Below, in pieces: positions 26,383 to 36,848 of a stretch of DNA of 64,000 bases; position 1 is the stretch's first letter, and every line of letters starts with the position of its first letter. The notes under the pieces are model-generated. The model saw only the letters and a list, made by a program, of their open reading frames with translations. It was not told the DNA's origin and searched no databases. The stretch lies in contig NZ_ABCS01000030.1 in NCBI RefSeq assembly GCF_000170895.1, positions 29,350 through 93,349 of the forward strand, given 5' to 3'. Origin of the DNA: Plesiocystis pacifica SIR-1. GTDB lineage: Bacteria; Myxococcota_A; Polyangia; Nannocystales; Nannocystaceae. The position numbers were made by a program, and so were the translations under genes.

Positions 26383-26775
26383 GGAAGCGGCGCTCCTCTC
26401 GAGGGTGACGAGACAGACACGGCGAAACCGGCGCGCGAGCATGGAGCTGCGCCTGAAACAAATCGCAACGGCGAAAAGGCCACGGTGTCTGGGAGTGTCG
26501 TTTTGTAGATGGTAGGTGCGGTTAAATGCCCCGAATCTGTCAGCTCAATCCAATGTATATCCAGACTAATGCACGGGCGTGGTCAATTGCAAAGTGTTTA
26601 AATTAAAACCATGCTGTGTGCGCGTTATGCAAAGCCTGTTGTTCAAAGGGACAGCGTGATAGTGTTATGAATCGTTTGCGAGAGGGCGGGCGCGAGCGCG
26701 CAAACGAAAAGAGAGAGCGGCTGAGCCTGCTCTCTCCTCTGGTTCTCGGACCCGCACGGCGGGCCGGCTTGGAAC
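26383..26775. promoter_or_regulatory. AT-rich 393-base gap, likely promoter of the Roadblock operon
   Basis: From about 26505 to 26670 the A+T content is strikingly higher than elsewhere in the window (for example TTTAAATTAAAA at 26597-26608). No open frame of note. On the minus strand TTGACC, then TGGATATACA downstream, could serve as weak -35 and -10. It precedes the DUF4388 gene on the minus strand and follows the pseudokinase gene end, so it probably drives the operon; no hairpin terminator was found. Confidence 0.5.
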
Positions 26776-29700
26776 TCATCGTCCCAGTTTGAGCGACCGC
26801 CGCAGCTGCAGGTAGGGCGAAGACACGCTGAAGGCGATCAAACCCTTGATGAGCTCCCGGCCTTCCACCTGGCCGCCTGGGCCGCCCTGAAGGACGAGGC
26901 GCGAGGCGCTCTCGATGTTGTCCGACATCAGGAAGCCGACGCGCGCGGCCGTGTGCTCGCTCCCGCGCAGCCACGCCTTGGTGTCGGCGCCGCCGGACTC
27001 GATCACCTTGGCGACAGCCTTGCGGGTGTCGTCGAGGCGCGAGGGGGGAAGCATCTTCTGAATCAATTCGCCCCAGGAGCGCGCCCGATCGCGCAGCTCC
27101 TTGGGGATCGCCACTTGCGGGTGGGTCAGGGCCACCGCGCCGTAGATGACGTCGCGCAGGCTCCCGCTCGAGGGCAGCAAGCTCGCGCCGAGTAGATAAG
27201 GATGCGAGCGCGCGATGGCCCGGCCCGCGCGGAAGGCCAGCGCGGCCTCGGGCTGCTTGCCGAGGGCGTCGTCGCCCGCGAGCACCGTGGGGTAGACGCC
27301 CGTGGCGTCGTTGAGCGCGGTGACGGTGAAGCCGCCGGCCGTGCCCTTGCGCAGGAAGAGATCGGGGGCGGGCATGTCGAGGACCTGGGCGATGTAGGCG
27401 ACCCAGCGGGCGACGCCCGAGGCCTGCATGGTCACGCTCTCCCGGGCGCCGCGCTCGAGACCGAGGCTCGAATAACGCTGCCCTTCGCGGGCTCCCATAA
27501 CGGGCCACAATAAACCGTATAGGTCAGACAGTCGCGTACTGGGGTGATTCGGCATGAGCACATCTCGCCATGCCTTTCGCGCCACTGTCCCGCGGGGCGG
27601 CTGATACCCGTCCCCGAGTTCGGCGGCCAGCTCCAATTCGGCTTCGTCAGCCTGTTTCAAAAAGCGCAGGGTTCGGGACACCGCAATTGCTGCGTCGCGC
27701 TGCTTGGCCGCGAGGAAGAGCTCGACCAGGCGGTGGTAGCTGTCGTAGTCGAGCGGGTTGTCGGTGATCACGGCCTGGACCTGCTCGATGCCCTTGTCGA
27801 GGGCGTCGGCGCCGAGCTTGACCGACAGCCCGATGATCTTCTGGCGGCGCTCGAGCTGGGTCTGGGGGTCGTCGATGCCGGCGCTGCGGGCGAGGGCGAC
27901 GGCCTGCTCGTAAGCGATCATCGCGGTGCGAGGATCGCCGAGCTCTCGCTGGTAGAGGGCGCCGAGGCTCTCGAGCAGCTCGACCCGCGCGGGCGCGGCC
28001 TCGCCGGTCTCGGGCAAGGCCTTGAGCCGGGCGCGGAGCACCTTCGACAGCTCCTTGGCCTCGCCGGCCTGGCGCAGCTCCTCGACCACGGCGGTGAAGG
28101 CCTTGTCGTGGAGCGGGTCGGCCTCGAGCACGCCGAGCAGGCGCTCGCGCAGCACTCCGCCCGTGGGGTCGAGCTCGTTGGCGCGGATCAGCGAGGCGGC
28201 GGCGTAGCGGTACTTGGCCAGAATTGGGCCGCTCTCTTGGAAGGCCGCGAGGCGATCGAGGATGTCCACGGCCTCGGCCCACTGCTCGGCGTTGCTGTAG
28301 AGGTCGAGGGCCTTGTGCAGCAGCGCGACGTCGTCGGGGCGAGCGGCGATCACGGCGCTCATCTGCTCGACGGCCTCCTCGGGGCGGTTGAGGTCCTCGG
28401 CCAGGGTCGAGGCGAGGGCCAGGCGCAGGTCGAGGAGCTCGGTCTCGCGGGCGGCCCGGCGCTCGTCCTCGCCGTCGAGCTCGGCGAGGCCGGTCTCGAG
28501 CACGGACAGCAGCCGCTTTTGGGCCTCGACCTGCTTGGCCGGGGCGTCGGCGAGCTCGACGAGCAAGCGCGCGGCGTCGCCAAAGCCCGGGTCGAGGTCG
28601 AGGGCGCGATCGATCATCTGGTGGGCCTTGGCGAGCTCCCCGAGGCCGCGCCGGGCCAGGCCCATGCGCAGGTAGAGCTCGGCCTGGGTCCGGACCTCGC
28701 CCTCGCCCTGGCTCGCCTGCATGGCGAGGCCCTGGTAGGCCTTGAGCGCGGCGTCCCAGTTCTCGGACTCGAGCTCGAGGTCGGCGAGGGCCCGGGCGAC
28801 CTCGCGGTTGCGGGGGTCGAACTCCTTGGCGACGCGGAGCAGCTCGCGGGCCTTGTCCTTGTCGTGGGCCGCGAGGGCGCAGCGGCCCGCGAGGGCGTGG
28901 GCGCGGGCGTTGGCCTCGCGGTTGTTGGGGTCGCCGGCGCGCAGCTGGGTCACCCAGCGCTCGGCGTGGGGCAGGGCCTCCCCGAGGTCGCCGCGGTCGA
29001 CGAGCAGCTCGGTGAACAGGGCCGTGGCCTCCTCGTGGTGCGGGTCGAGGGCGACGAGCTCGCGCAGCAGGGGCAGGGCCCGCTCGGGCTTGCTCAGCGC
29101 CGTGGCCCACTTCTTGGCGGCGGCGAACAGCCCGCGGACCTTCTCGCCGGGGTCGGTGCTGGTCTGAGCCGCGCGGACGAGGGCCTCGAGGGCCTCGAGG
29201 GGACGCTCGCGCTGCTCGAGGATGTCGCGCAGCAAGGCCCAGCCCGCGCTCGAGCCGTCGTGGAGCTCGAGGGCCTCGCGGACCCGGGCCTCGGCCTCGT
29301 CGAGGGCCCCGGCTTGCTCGCGCATGCGGGCCATGGTGACCAGCATCTCGGCCCGCTCCTCGGGGCCGTCGGCGGCCTGCTCGAGGCGCTCGCGGAGCAG
29401 CTCCTCGGCGCGCTCGTCCTCGCCGGCCTCGCGCAGCCGGGCGATCAGCAGGTCGCGCCAGCGGCCCTCGCCGGGGTCGAGGTCCATGAGCTGCTCGAGC
29501 ACCTCGCACTCGCGCATGGGGTCGGCGAGCGGCCCGGCGCTGAGCTCCCTGAGCTCGCGCAGGGCGTGGATGCGCATGCCGGGCTCGAGCGCGGCGCTCT
29601 TGGCCCGGCGCTCGAGCAGCTCGGCGAGGGTGTCGTGGGCGTCGACGCTCCGGTAGTAGCGGCTCAGGTCGTCGACGGCGGCCGCGACCAGGGCGTGGTC

Positions 29701-32067
29701 GATGGGCAAGGTCGCGACGATGCGCTCGCGGCAGTCCGCCGCGCGCTCGCCCCCGTCGGCCTCGCGGTCGAGCAAGGCGGCGACCTCGGCGAGCAGCTCG
29801 CCCTTGCGGCCCAGGTCCTCGCTGCCCTCGGCGAGCACGCTGAGCGCGTCGATGAGCCCCTCGCGGGCGTTGACCGAGGACAGCCCGTCGAGGGTCTCGG
29901 CCCCGGACGCGAGGGGGCGCAGGAGCTCAGCGAGCAGCTTGGCCGTCTCGGCGTCGCTGGGGTTGGCCTCGACCACGGCGCGGTACTGGGCGATCGCGTC
30001 GACCATGCGCCCCTCGCCGCGCAGCAGCTCGGCGGCCTCGAGGTGCAGGCTCCGCTTTTGGGCCGCGTCGAGCTCGGCGGCGGCGCGCTGGGGCAGGATC
30101 GAGGCGAGCAGGTCCTTGCGCTCGAGCTCCCGGGCCCAGCGCTCGCTGGCCTCGAGGGCGGTGGCGTTGTCGGGGTCCTCGGCGCGCACGTGCTCGCTGG
30201 CCTCGAGGGCGCCCTCGTGCTCGCCGAGGGCGCCGAGGAGCTCCGCCGCTTCGATGAGCGCGGCGTGGCGGGTCGCGCCGGTCTCGAGCTCGGCGACGGT
30301 CAGCAGCGAGGTGGCGAGCTCGGCCGGGAAGTCGCCCTTGCGGTAGGCGGCGATGGCCTCGTGGAGCAGCTCGACGTTCTCGGCCTCGAGCTCGAGGGCC
30401 TGCTCGTAGACCGCGATCGCGGAGTCGAGGTCGCCGGCCTGGTCGAGGTAGGCCTTGGCGGCGCCGCGGAGCACGCGGAGCTGGTCGGCGAGCTTGGGCA
30501 GGCGCGCGCCGATGCCCCGGAGCTGGCCCGCGACCTCGGCCCAGCGCCCGGTGACCTCGCCCAGGCGCAGGAGCTCGTCGACCACTGGCAGCTGGGCGTT
30601 GACGGACACGCTGCCGACGAGCTTGCCGAGGGCGTCGAGGGCCATGCCCGGCGCCTGCAGCTTGGTCTCGGCGATCTCGGCGAGCTCGCGCAGGAGCATC
30701 ACGGTCTCGCCCTCGGCCTGGCTGAGCTCGGCGCGGACCTCGAGCACCTCGGCGACGAGATCCCAGCGCCCCTCGTCCCGGGCGGCGCGCTCGAGCCGGC
30801 TGACGGCCTCGCGGGCGGGGAGGTGCGTGGGCTTGATGCGGAGCACCGCGAGCCAGCCGTCGAGGTCGTCGGGGTCGCTGGGCTCGGCGGCGGCCGCTGC
30901 CATGGTGCCGGTGAGCTCGGGCTTGGCCACGGGCACGGGCACGTCCTCGCTGGCCGCCTCGACCGGGGCCTGCTCGGGCGCGGGCTCGGTCAGCGCTTCG
31001 AGGCCCGAGCGGAACGCGGCCAGGTCGCCCCGACGCGCGGGGTCGGGGTCGAGGGCCTGGCGCAGCAGGGCGTCGACGCGGCCGTCGAGCGCGGGCACGC
31101 GGCTGGACGGCGCCGGCACGCCGCCCGAGGGTGCCTCGCCGACGAGGCAGCGGTAGGCCGAGGCCGCGAGGGCGTAGAGGTCCGCGGCGGCGCTGGGGGC
31201 CGCGCCCGCGAGGCGCTCGGGGGCGAGGTAGGCCAGCGCGCCGCGGCGGGCCCGGGCGCGCAGCGAGGGCGACCCGGGGTTGAGGGCCGGGCCGAGCTCG
31301 AGCAAGGTCGCGTCCCCCTCCTCGCCGCTGAGGTAGAGCAGCTCTGGGTTGAGCTCGCCGTGGCACCAGTCGGCCTCGTGGAGCCGGGCCAGGGTGTCGC
31401 ACACGCTGCCGAAGCGGGCCGCGAGGGTGGCGGGGCTCCAGTCGTCGAGGGCCGTGAAGCTGCGCCCGTCCACGCTCGCGCCGACGGTGGTGACTCGCTC
31501 GCCCTGGACGAGGACCTCGAGCACGCCGACCACACCGTCCCCGGCGGCGAGGGTCTTGGCCGCGCTGGCGCGGGCGTCGAGGGCCTCGCGCTCGGCCCCG
31601 AGCAGGGGGCGGTCGAGGGCGAACAGCTCCATGGCCACGGGCCCGACCTTGGGGTGCTCCGCGGTCACGCGCAGGTGCTCCCCGACGCGACCGCGCACGC
31701 GCTCGAGCGCGAAGGGCGAGGCGCACAGCGAGGCGAGCTTGGCCTTGGCGGTGTCGTGGTCGTCCGTGTCCGCGGCGACGAGGCCCACCCCGTAGCCCGC
31801 CTGCTCGGCGAGGTCCTTGTCGTCGGCCTCGGCGGCGCGCTCGAACGCTGCCCGGGCGCCATCGAGATCGCCGTGGGCCAGTCGCACGCAGCCCAGGCGG
31901 AGGGCGTCGGCGTGGCCGAGCTCGGCCAACCCGCCCCCGCGCTCGGTCAGGCCGTCGGCGAGTTTGGGGTCGAGCCCGAGGGCATCGTGCTCGTTGAGCG
32001 CGACCCGGGTAGACAAGGGCGCCAGGAGGCGCTGGAGATCCTGCAAGTCACTCGAGATGTCGGACAT
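26776..32067 (-). CDS. Pseudokinase-TPR giant protein (1763 residues)
   Basis: Start ATG 32067 (MSDISSDLQDL). Residues about 1-140 are helical repeats; about 150-390 form a protein-kinase fold with a C lobe that lacks catalysis: the HRD loop reads HGELNPELLYL (Asp to Glu, Lys to Asn, Asn to Leu), DFG reads ELG, the VAIK Lys is not identifiable, while the APE motif is kept (LAYLAPERL). From about 430 onward there are roughly 30 TPR-like units (EALEALV, AEELLRERL, RAHALAGRCALAAHD and others) to the C-terminus. It is probably a cytoplasmic scaffold that binds a partner through the pseudokinase. No partner gene is adjacent. Confidence 0.88.
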   Translation of the reverse strand: MSDISSDLQDLQRLLAPLSTRVALNEHDALGLDPKLADGLTERGGGLAELGHADALRLGCVRLAHGDLDGARAAFERAAEADDKDLAEQAGYGVGLVAADTDDHDTAKAKLASLCASPFALERVRGRVGEHLRVTAEHPKVGPVAMELFALDRPLLGAEREALDARASAAKTLAAGDGVVGVLEVLVQGERVTTVGASVDGRSFTALDDWSPATLAARFGSVCDTLARLHEADWCHGELNPELLYLSGEEGDATLLELGPALNPGSPSLRARARRGALAYLAPERLAGAAPSAAADLYALAASAYRCLVGEAPSGGVPAPSSRVPALDGRVDALLRQALDPDPARRGDLAAFRSGLEALTEPAPEQAPVEAASEDVPVPVAKPELTGTMAAAAAEPSDPDDLDGWLAVLRIKPTHLPAREAVSRLERAARDEGRWDLVAEVLEVRAELSQAEGETVMLLRELAEIAETKLQAPGMALDALGKLVGSVSVNAQLPVVDELLRLGEVTGRWAEVAGQLRGIGARLPKLADQLRVLRGAAKAYLDQAGDLDSAIAVYEQALELEAENVELLHEAIAAYRKGDFPAELATSLLTVAELETGATRHAALIEAAELLGALGEHEGALEASEHVRAEDPDNATALEASERWARELERKDLLASILPQRAAAELDAAQKRSLHLEAAELLRGEGRMVDAIAQYRAVVEANPSDAETAKLLAELLRPLASGAETLDGLSSVNAREGLIDALSVLAEGSEDLGRKGELLAEVAALLDREADGGERAADCRERIVATLPIDHALVAAAVDDLSRYYRSVDAHDTLAELLERRAKSAALEPGMRIHALRELRELSAGPLADPMRECEVLEQLMDLDPGEGRWRDLLIARLREAGEDERAEELLRERLEQAADGPEERAEMLVTMARMREQAGALDEAEARVREALELHDGSSAGWALLRDILEQRERPLEALEALVRAAQTSTDPGEKVRGLFAAAKKWATALSKPERALPLLRELVALDPHHEEATALFTELLVDRGDLGEALPHAERWVTQLRAGDPNNREANARAHALAGRCALAAHDKDKARELLRVAKEFDPRNREVARALADLELESENWDAALKAYQGLAMQASQGEGEVRTQAELYLRMGLARRGLGELAKAHQMIDRALDLDPGFGDAARLLVELADAPAKQVEAQKRLLSVLETGLAELDGEDERRAARETELLDLRLALASTLAEDLNRPEEAVEQMSAVIAARPDDVALLHKALDLYSNAEQWAEAVDILDRLAAFQESGPILAKYRYAAASLIRANELDPTGGVLRERLLGVLEADPLHDKAFTAVVEELRQAGEAKELSKVLRARLKALPETGEAAPARVELLESLGALYQRELGDPRTAMIAYEQAVALARSAGIDDPQTQLERRQKIIGLSVKLGADALDKGIEQVQAVITDNPLDYDSYHRLVELFLAAKQRDAAIAVSRTLRFLKQADEAELELAAELGDGYQPPRGTVARKAWRDVLMPNHPSTRLSDLYGLLWPVMGAREGQRYSSLGLERGARESVTMQASGVARWVAYIAQVLDMPAPDLFLRKGTAGGFTVTALNDATGVYPTVLAGDDALGKQPEAALAFRAGRAIARSHPYLLGASLLPSSGSLRDVIYGAVALTHPQVAIPKELRDRARSWGELIQKMLPPSRLDDTRKAVAKVIESGGADTKAWLRGSEHTAARVGFLMSDNIESASRLVLQGGPGGQVEGRELIKGLIAFSVSSPYLQLRRSLKLGR

Positions 32068-32329
32068 GGCGAGGCGATCGCGCGAGCGACGACACACACA
32101 AAGGGTCGCTGGGCGCGGGCGCCAGATGGTCGCACCTAGGCCCCATTGATTGCCAGGAATTGGTAGGATTCTTCGACTCGTTTGGCGTGTTCGAAGTCCG
32201 TCCGTGGGATGCGCGTGTGAGCTGACCCATGAAGGGGGATTCGAGCGCAGATCACCCAAGCGGTGATCCGTCGCACGAGCGTCTCGGCGAGGGCCCCACG
32301 AGCTCCGCTTCGACTGCTACATCCGGGCC

Positions 32330-33415
32330 GTGTCATCCACGCCCGCGAGCCCCGAGAGCACGCCCGTCGACCTGGGCCCGTCGCGACGGCCCGCTCGCGG
32401 CAAGACGCTGATTACCGGCGGCAGCGGCCATCTGGGCGCCAACCTCATCCGCGCGCTCCTCGACGAAGGTCACGAGGTTCGCGCGCTGGTCCAGGCGGGC
32501 ACCAACAACCGCGGGCTCGAGGGCCTCGACATCGAGCGCATCGTGGGCGACCTGCGCGACGCCGACGCGATGCGCGAGGCCGCCGCGGGCTGCGGGCAGG
32601 TCTTCCACGCGGGCGCCAAGGTGTCCACGCGCGCGCCCACCTTGGCGCAAGAGCGCGAGATCTGGGACATCAACGTGCTCGGCACGCGCAACGTCGTCCA
32701 GGCTTGCCTCGAGGCCGGCGTCGATCGCCTGTGCCTGACCGGCTCCTTCTCGGGCATCGGCATCGACCCCGTCGATCCCTCCCGGCCCGTGCACGAGGGC
32801 ATGCCCTTTTACCCCTTCATGGACTGGCTGCCCTACGCGCGCAGCAAGACCCTGGCCGAGCACGAGGTGCTCAAGGGCGTCGCCGAGGGCCTCGACGCGG
32901 TGATCGCCGTGTCGACGGGGATCATCGGCCCCCACGACTACCTGCCCTCGCGGACCGGCTCGACCTTCATCGACTTCGCCCACGGCAAGCTGCGCGGCTA
33001 CATCCCCGGGGGCTCGGAGTTCGTGCGCGCCGCGGACCTGGTCGAGGGGCACCTGCTGGCGATGGCGCGGGGCAAGCGAGGTCGGCGTTACTTGCTGTCG
33101 ACGCAGTTCTTGAGCCTCGGCGAGCTCATCGACCTGTTCATCGAATGCCACGGCGGCCGGCGACCGCGCCTGCGCATGCCGGTCCCGGTGATGCGCGCGG
33201 TCGCCACGGTCTACGAGCACACCGTGCGTCGCGTGGTGCCCGACGCGCCTCAGCGCCTGACCCCCGGGGCGATCGAGATCTTGGCCATGAACCGCCACGC
33301 GGACTGCACCCTGGCCAGGGAAGAGCTCGGCTACCAGCCGACCTCCATGCGCGAGGCCGTCGCCGAGACCTACGCCTTCTTTTGTTCTGAGGGCATGATC
33401 CAAAAAGCCGCCTGA
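32330..33415 (+). CDS. NAD(P)-dependent epimerase/dehydratase family protein
   Basis: 361 residues from GTG 32330. Extended SDR fold: GGSGHLGANL near residue 30, DLRDADAM, the catalytic YARSK pair (Tyr, Lys) and a C-terminal domain with helices similar to 3-beta-HSD, HpnA or dihydroflavonol reductases. It may reduce or oxidise a lipid or sugar carbonyl. The start follows a TACATC box by 6 bases. Alone between the pseudokinase gene and the RND gene; sterol C-3/C-4 oxidation is one possible role but is not shown. Confidence 0.88.
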   Translation: MSSTPASPESTPVDLGPSRRPARGKTLITGGSGHLGANLIRALLDEGHEVRALVQAGTNNRGLEGLDIERIVGDLRDADAMREAAAGCGQVFHAGAKVSTRAPTLAQEREIWDINVLGTRNVVQACLEAGVDRLCLTGSFSGIGIDPVDPSRPVHEGMPFYPFMDWLPYARSKTLAEHEVLKGVAEGLDAVIAVSTGIIGPHDYLPSRTGSTFIDFAHGKLRGYIPGGSEFVRAADLVEGHLLAMARGKRGRRYLLSTQFLSLGELIDLFIECHGGRRPRLRMPVPVMRAVATVYEHTVRRVVPDAPQRLTPGAIEILAMNRHADCTLAREELGYQPTSMREAVAETYAFFCSEGMIQKAA

Positions 33416-33464
33416 GCCGCACTTCCCCCCGAGCCAGCCCGGGGCCCGCCTGGAAGGACTGGTC

Positions 33465-33470
33465 TAGACT
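33465..33470 (+). promoter_or_regulatory. -10 box TAGACT of the RND pump gene
   Basis: TAGACT ends 6 bases before the GTG start at 33477. No good -35. Confidence 0.35.
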
Positions 33471-33476
33471 GCGCCC

Positions 33477-36400
33477 GTGCGCCGCTGGAGCCTGTCGGAC
33501 CTCGCCCTCGCCCGGCCCGTGACCGTCGGCATGTTGCTGGTCGCGGTCTTCCTGCTCGGGACGATCGCGCTGGCCAAGCTCCCCCTCGCGTTCTTGCCGG
33601 CCGAGTCGGCCCAGCGCATCTCGATCCGCGTCAACCTCACCCGGACCTCGCCCGAGATCCTCGAGCGCGACGTGATCCGACCCCTCGAGGAGTCCATCGC
33701 GGGCGTCCGCGACCTCGAGCAGATGCGGGTGTCGAGCGGCTCGTGGGGCGTGCGCATGCGCCTGAAGTTTCGCCCAGGCACGGACATCGACGCGCGCAAG
33801 CTCGAGGTCCGCGAGCGGGTCGATCGCACCCGGCCCGACCTGCCGGACACGATCCAGAACATCGACCTCAGCTCGTCCTCGGGCGCCGCCGACGAGCCGG
33901 TGATGCAGCTGCGCATCGCCAGCAACGAGCCCCTCGACGGGGCCTACGAGCTCATCGATCGCCGGGTCGTGCGGGCCATCGAGCGCATCGAGGGGGTCGC
34001 CCGGGTCGAGCTCGACGGGGTCGAGCCGCGGGAGCTCGAGGTCGCCGTCGATCTCGACGCGGCCCGGGGCTACGGCGTGGACCTCGACCAGGTCGGCGGG
34101 GTCGTGCGTCAGTCCCAGCGCGGCCGGAGCCTGGGCACGCTGCGGCGATCGTCCCGGGACGCGGGCGTGCGCAGCCCGGGGGCGCCGCCGAAGGCCGAGT
34201 ACTTCGCCGACTTGCCCGTCGCGCGCGGGGCCGTCGGTCGCTCGCAGGCCGCGGCGACCGCGGACACCACGGAGGCCGCCGCGGTGGACACCGAGCTGCT
34301 CGACGCGGGCGACGCGGTCGCCGTCGTGTCGAACGCGTCCACGGGCGACGAGCTCAACGCCGACTTTGCCCGCCTCGGCGAGCTCGCCAGGGTCTCGATC
34401 CACCCCAAGGAAAAACGCCGCGGCAGCCGGCTCAACGGGCGCCCGGCCATCAACCTCGACGTGTTCGCCGACGCCGGCGCCTCGCCCGTGGAGGTCAGCG
34501 CCCGGGTCCGCGAGACCGTCGACGAGCTGCGCCGAGACCCGGCCCTCGGCGGCGTGGACGTGGCCGTGTTCAACGACCAGGGCGAGGTCATCCTCGACAC
34601 CCTCGGCGACCTGCGCGACACGGGGATCTACGGCGGGCTCATCGGCGTCGTCGTGCTGTTTGGCTTCTTGCACCGCTGGCGGACCACGCTGACCGCGGCG
34701 GTGTGCATCCCGCTGAGCGTGCTCGCGGCCTGCGGCGTGCTCTTCCTGCGCGGCAGCGAGCTCAACTGCATCGTGCTCCTGGCCCTGGTGCTGTGCGTCG
34801 GCATGCTCATCGACAACGCGGTGGTCATCGTCGAGTCGATCCAGCAGCGCCTGCAGCGGGGCGATCCGCCGTTCACCGCCGCCCTCGAGGGCGCCCGGGA
34901 GGTGGGCCTGGCGACCGTCGCCTCGACCATGTCGAGCGTGATCGTGTTCCTGCCGATGATCGTCGGCCAGAGCCCCGGCGACATGTACACCTACATGAAG
35001 CCCCTGGGCTCGACCTTCGTGACCGCGCTCGTCGCCAGCTTGCTGGTCTCGCAGCTGGCCGTGCCCTTGCTGATGATCTTGCGCCGGCCGAGCTGGCTGG
35101 GCGGTCCCAAGGACGACGAAGACGGCGAGGGCACCGAGACCGAGACCGAGACCGACTCGGCGACGAGCACGCCGCGGGGCTTTCGACCCACGCGCAACGT
35201 CTTGCTCGAGCCCGTCGCCGCGTTCTACGGGCGCCTCGTGGGCTGGACGATCCGCCACCCGCGGATGACCCTCGCCGTCGGTCTGTGCCTGTGCGCGAGC
35301 GCCTACTACCCGGCGCAGAACATGAACATCGACATGGGCATGGACGAGCGGATGATCGCCATGCCGATCCGCCTCGAGTTCACCGGCAGCCGGGACTACC
35401 GCGACGTGATCACCGGGCTCGAGGCCGTCGAGGACGAGCTGCTGCCGCGCAAGGACGAGCTGGGCATCGAGACCCTGACCTGCCGCTACCGCGACTGGGG
35501 CGGGACCTGCGACGCCTACCCGGCCAACGACATCGAGTCCGAGGCGCAGATGTCCGACTTCAAGCAGGGGCTCCAGGCCAGCTTGCCCGAGCAGCCCGGG
35601 GTCCGCTACGCCGTCGGCGAGCGCGACGGCTGGTGGATGGGCGGCCGGGACCCGCGGGAGGTGGGCTTCGTGATCCGCGGCGAGGACATGGGCACGCTCT
35701 TCGAGCTCAGCGAGCGCTTGGCCGAGCACATGGCCGAGCGCCTGCCCAAGGGCGACTTCGACAACCCCGAGGCCGGGGGCTACGACCGGATCAACGGCCC
35801 CTTCAACGAGGGCAACGAGGAGCTCCACGTCGTCCTCGACCCGGATCGGCTCCAGCGCCTGGGCCTGCGCGCCGGCGAGGTCAGCCAGATGGTCGCGCTC
35901 GCGTTTCAGGGCGTGCCCCTGGGCTCGATCCGCGGCCCCGAGGGGGAGGTCGAGCTGCGCCTGTCGACGGGCTCCCTGGACCCCCAAAGCTCGGCTCAGG
36001 GCGCCCGGGGGCCGGGCATCGCCGACCTCGGGGACCTGCGCATCCCCCTGCCCGCGCCCACGGACACCGGCGTGACCGAGGTGCCGCTGAGCTCCATCGC
36101 GGACATCGAGCTCGAGCGCAGCCCGTGGTGGGTGCAGCGCGTCGATCGTCAGACCGAGGTCCGCCTGCGGGTGCGCTTTTTCGGCACGGATCGGGGCGCC
36201 AACCAGGCCGCCGTCGAGGCCGCCCGCGAGGGCTTCGCGCTGCCCGCGGGCTACAGCATCGGTCAAGGCACGCGCTGGGGCATGGAGAACGACGAGATGC
36301 TGCAGCTGGCGATCAACCTGGGTCTTTGCCTGATCCTCGTCTACGCCGTGATGGCTTCGCTGTTCGAGAGCTTCCTGCAGCCCGGGGCGATCCTGGCCAC

Positions 36401-36848
36401 GGGCCTGCTGGGCTGCTTTGGCGCCCCGTGGGCGATGTGGGCCTCGGGCACGACCTTCGACATCGTCGCGATGATCGGCCTGTTCATCCTCGTCGGCATC
36501 ATCGTCAACAACGGGATCATGCTCGTCGACAAGGTCACGCAGCTACGCGGCGATGGCCTGGGCCGCGACGAGGCCCTGGCCCAGGCCGGCAAGGACCGGC
36601 TGCGCCCGGTGCTGATGACCGCGGCGACGACCATCTTTGGGCTCGTCCCCATGCTCTTGCACCACCCGACGCTGGCGGGGATCTACTACCACTCCATCGC
36701 CATCATCATCGCCGCCGGCCTGGCCACGAGCACGGTGATGACCCTCGTGTTCCTGCCCTCGGCCTACGTGCTGGTCGAGAACTTCTCCCTCGAGTCCCAG
36801 CGGATCTGGGCGGGGATCACCAGCTGGAAGCGCTCGCCGCCTCAGTAG
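33477..36848 (+). CDS. RND-family efflux transporter (AcrB/HAE1-like)
   Basis: 1123 residues. Inner-membrane proton-driven pump with the first membrane helix at about 15-35, a large periplasmic loop, a membrane block at about 385-545 and another at about 935-1110. The relay helix is CVGMLIDNAVVIVESI, with Asp-Asn in place of the Asp-Asp of AcrB. A Glu/Thr/Asp-rich cytoplasmic linker (about 550-565) is encoded by a hexamer repeat. Unlike typical operons, no membrane-fusion protein or outer-membrane gene is adjacent, so it may use distant partners. Residues 220-290 carry an Ala-rich insertion. Confidence 0.9.
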   Translation: MRRWSLSDLALARPVTVGMLLVAVFLLGTIALAKLPLAFLPAESAQRISIRVNLTRTSPEILERDVIRPLEESIAGVRDLEQMRVSSGSWGVRMRLKFRPGTDIDARKLEVRERVDRTRPDLPDTIQNIDLSSSSGAADEPVMQLRIASNEPLDGAYELIDRRVVRAIERIEGVARVELDGVEPRELEVAVDLDAARGYGVDLDQVGGVVRQSQRGRSLGTLRRSSRDAGVRSPGAPPKAEYFADLPVARGAVGRSQAAATADTTEAAAVDTELLDAGDAVAVVSNASTGDELNADFARLGELARVSIHPKEKRRGSRLNGRPAINLDVFADAGASPVEVSARVRETVDELRRDPALGGVDVAVFNDQGEVILDTLGDLRDTGIYGGLIGVVVLFGFLHRWRTTLTAAVCIPLSVLAACGVLFLRGSELNCIVLLALVLCVGMLIDNAVVIVESIQQRLQRGDPPFTAALEGAREVGLATVASTMSSVIVFLPMIVGQSPGDMYTYMKPLGSTFVTALVASLLVSQLAVPLLMILRRPSWLGGPKDDEDGEGTETETETDSATSTPRGFRPTRNVLLEPVAAFYGRLVGWTIRHPRMTLAVGLCLCASAYYPAQNMNIDMGMDERMIAMPIRLEFTGSRDYRDVITGLEAVEDELLPRKDELGIETLTCRYRDWGGTCDAYPANDIESEAQMSDFKQGLQASLPEQPGVRYAVGERDGWWMGGRDPREVGFVIRGEDMGTLFELSERLAEHMAERLPKGDFDNPEAGGYDRINGPFNEGNEELHVVLDPDRLQRLGLRAGEVSQMVALAFQGVPLGSIRGPEGEVELRLSTGSLDPQSSAQGARGPGIADLGDLRIPLPAPTDTGVTEVPLSSIADIELERSPWWVQRVDRQTEVRLRVRFFGTDRGANQAAVEAAREGFALPAGYSIGQGTRWGMENDEMLQLAINLGLCLILVYAVMASLFESFLQPGAILATGLLGCFGAPWAMWASGTTFDIVAMIGLFILVGIIVNNGIMLVDKVTQLRGDGLGRDEALAQAGKDRLRPVLMTAATTIFGLVPMLLHHPTLAGIYYHSIAIIIAAGLATSTVMTLVFLPSAYVLVENFSLESQRIWAGITSWKRSPPQ

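Noticed and set aside
27544..32139. Very long open frame (1531 codons) opposite the pseudokinase-TPR gene
   Set aside because: Its product is a low-complexity Gly/Leu/Glu/Ala pattern caused by the GC-rich codon use of the true gene on the minus strand.
33138..36266. Over 1000 codons open on the minus strand opposite the RND gene
   Set aside because: Composition only; the RND motifs and membrane helices are on the plus strand.
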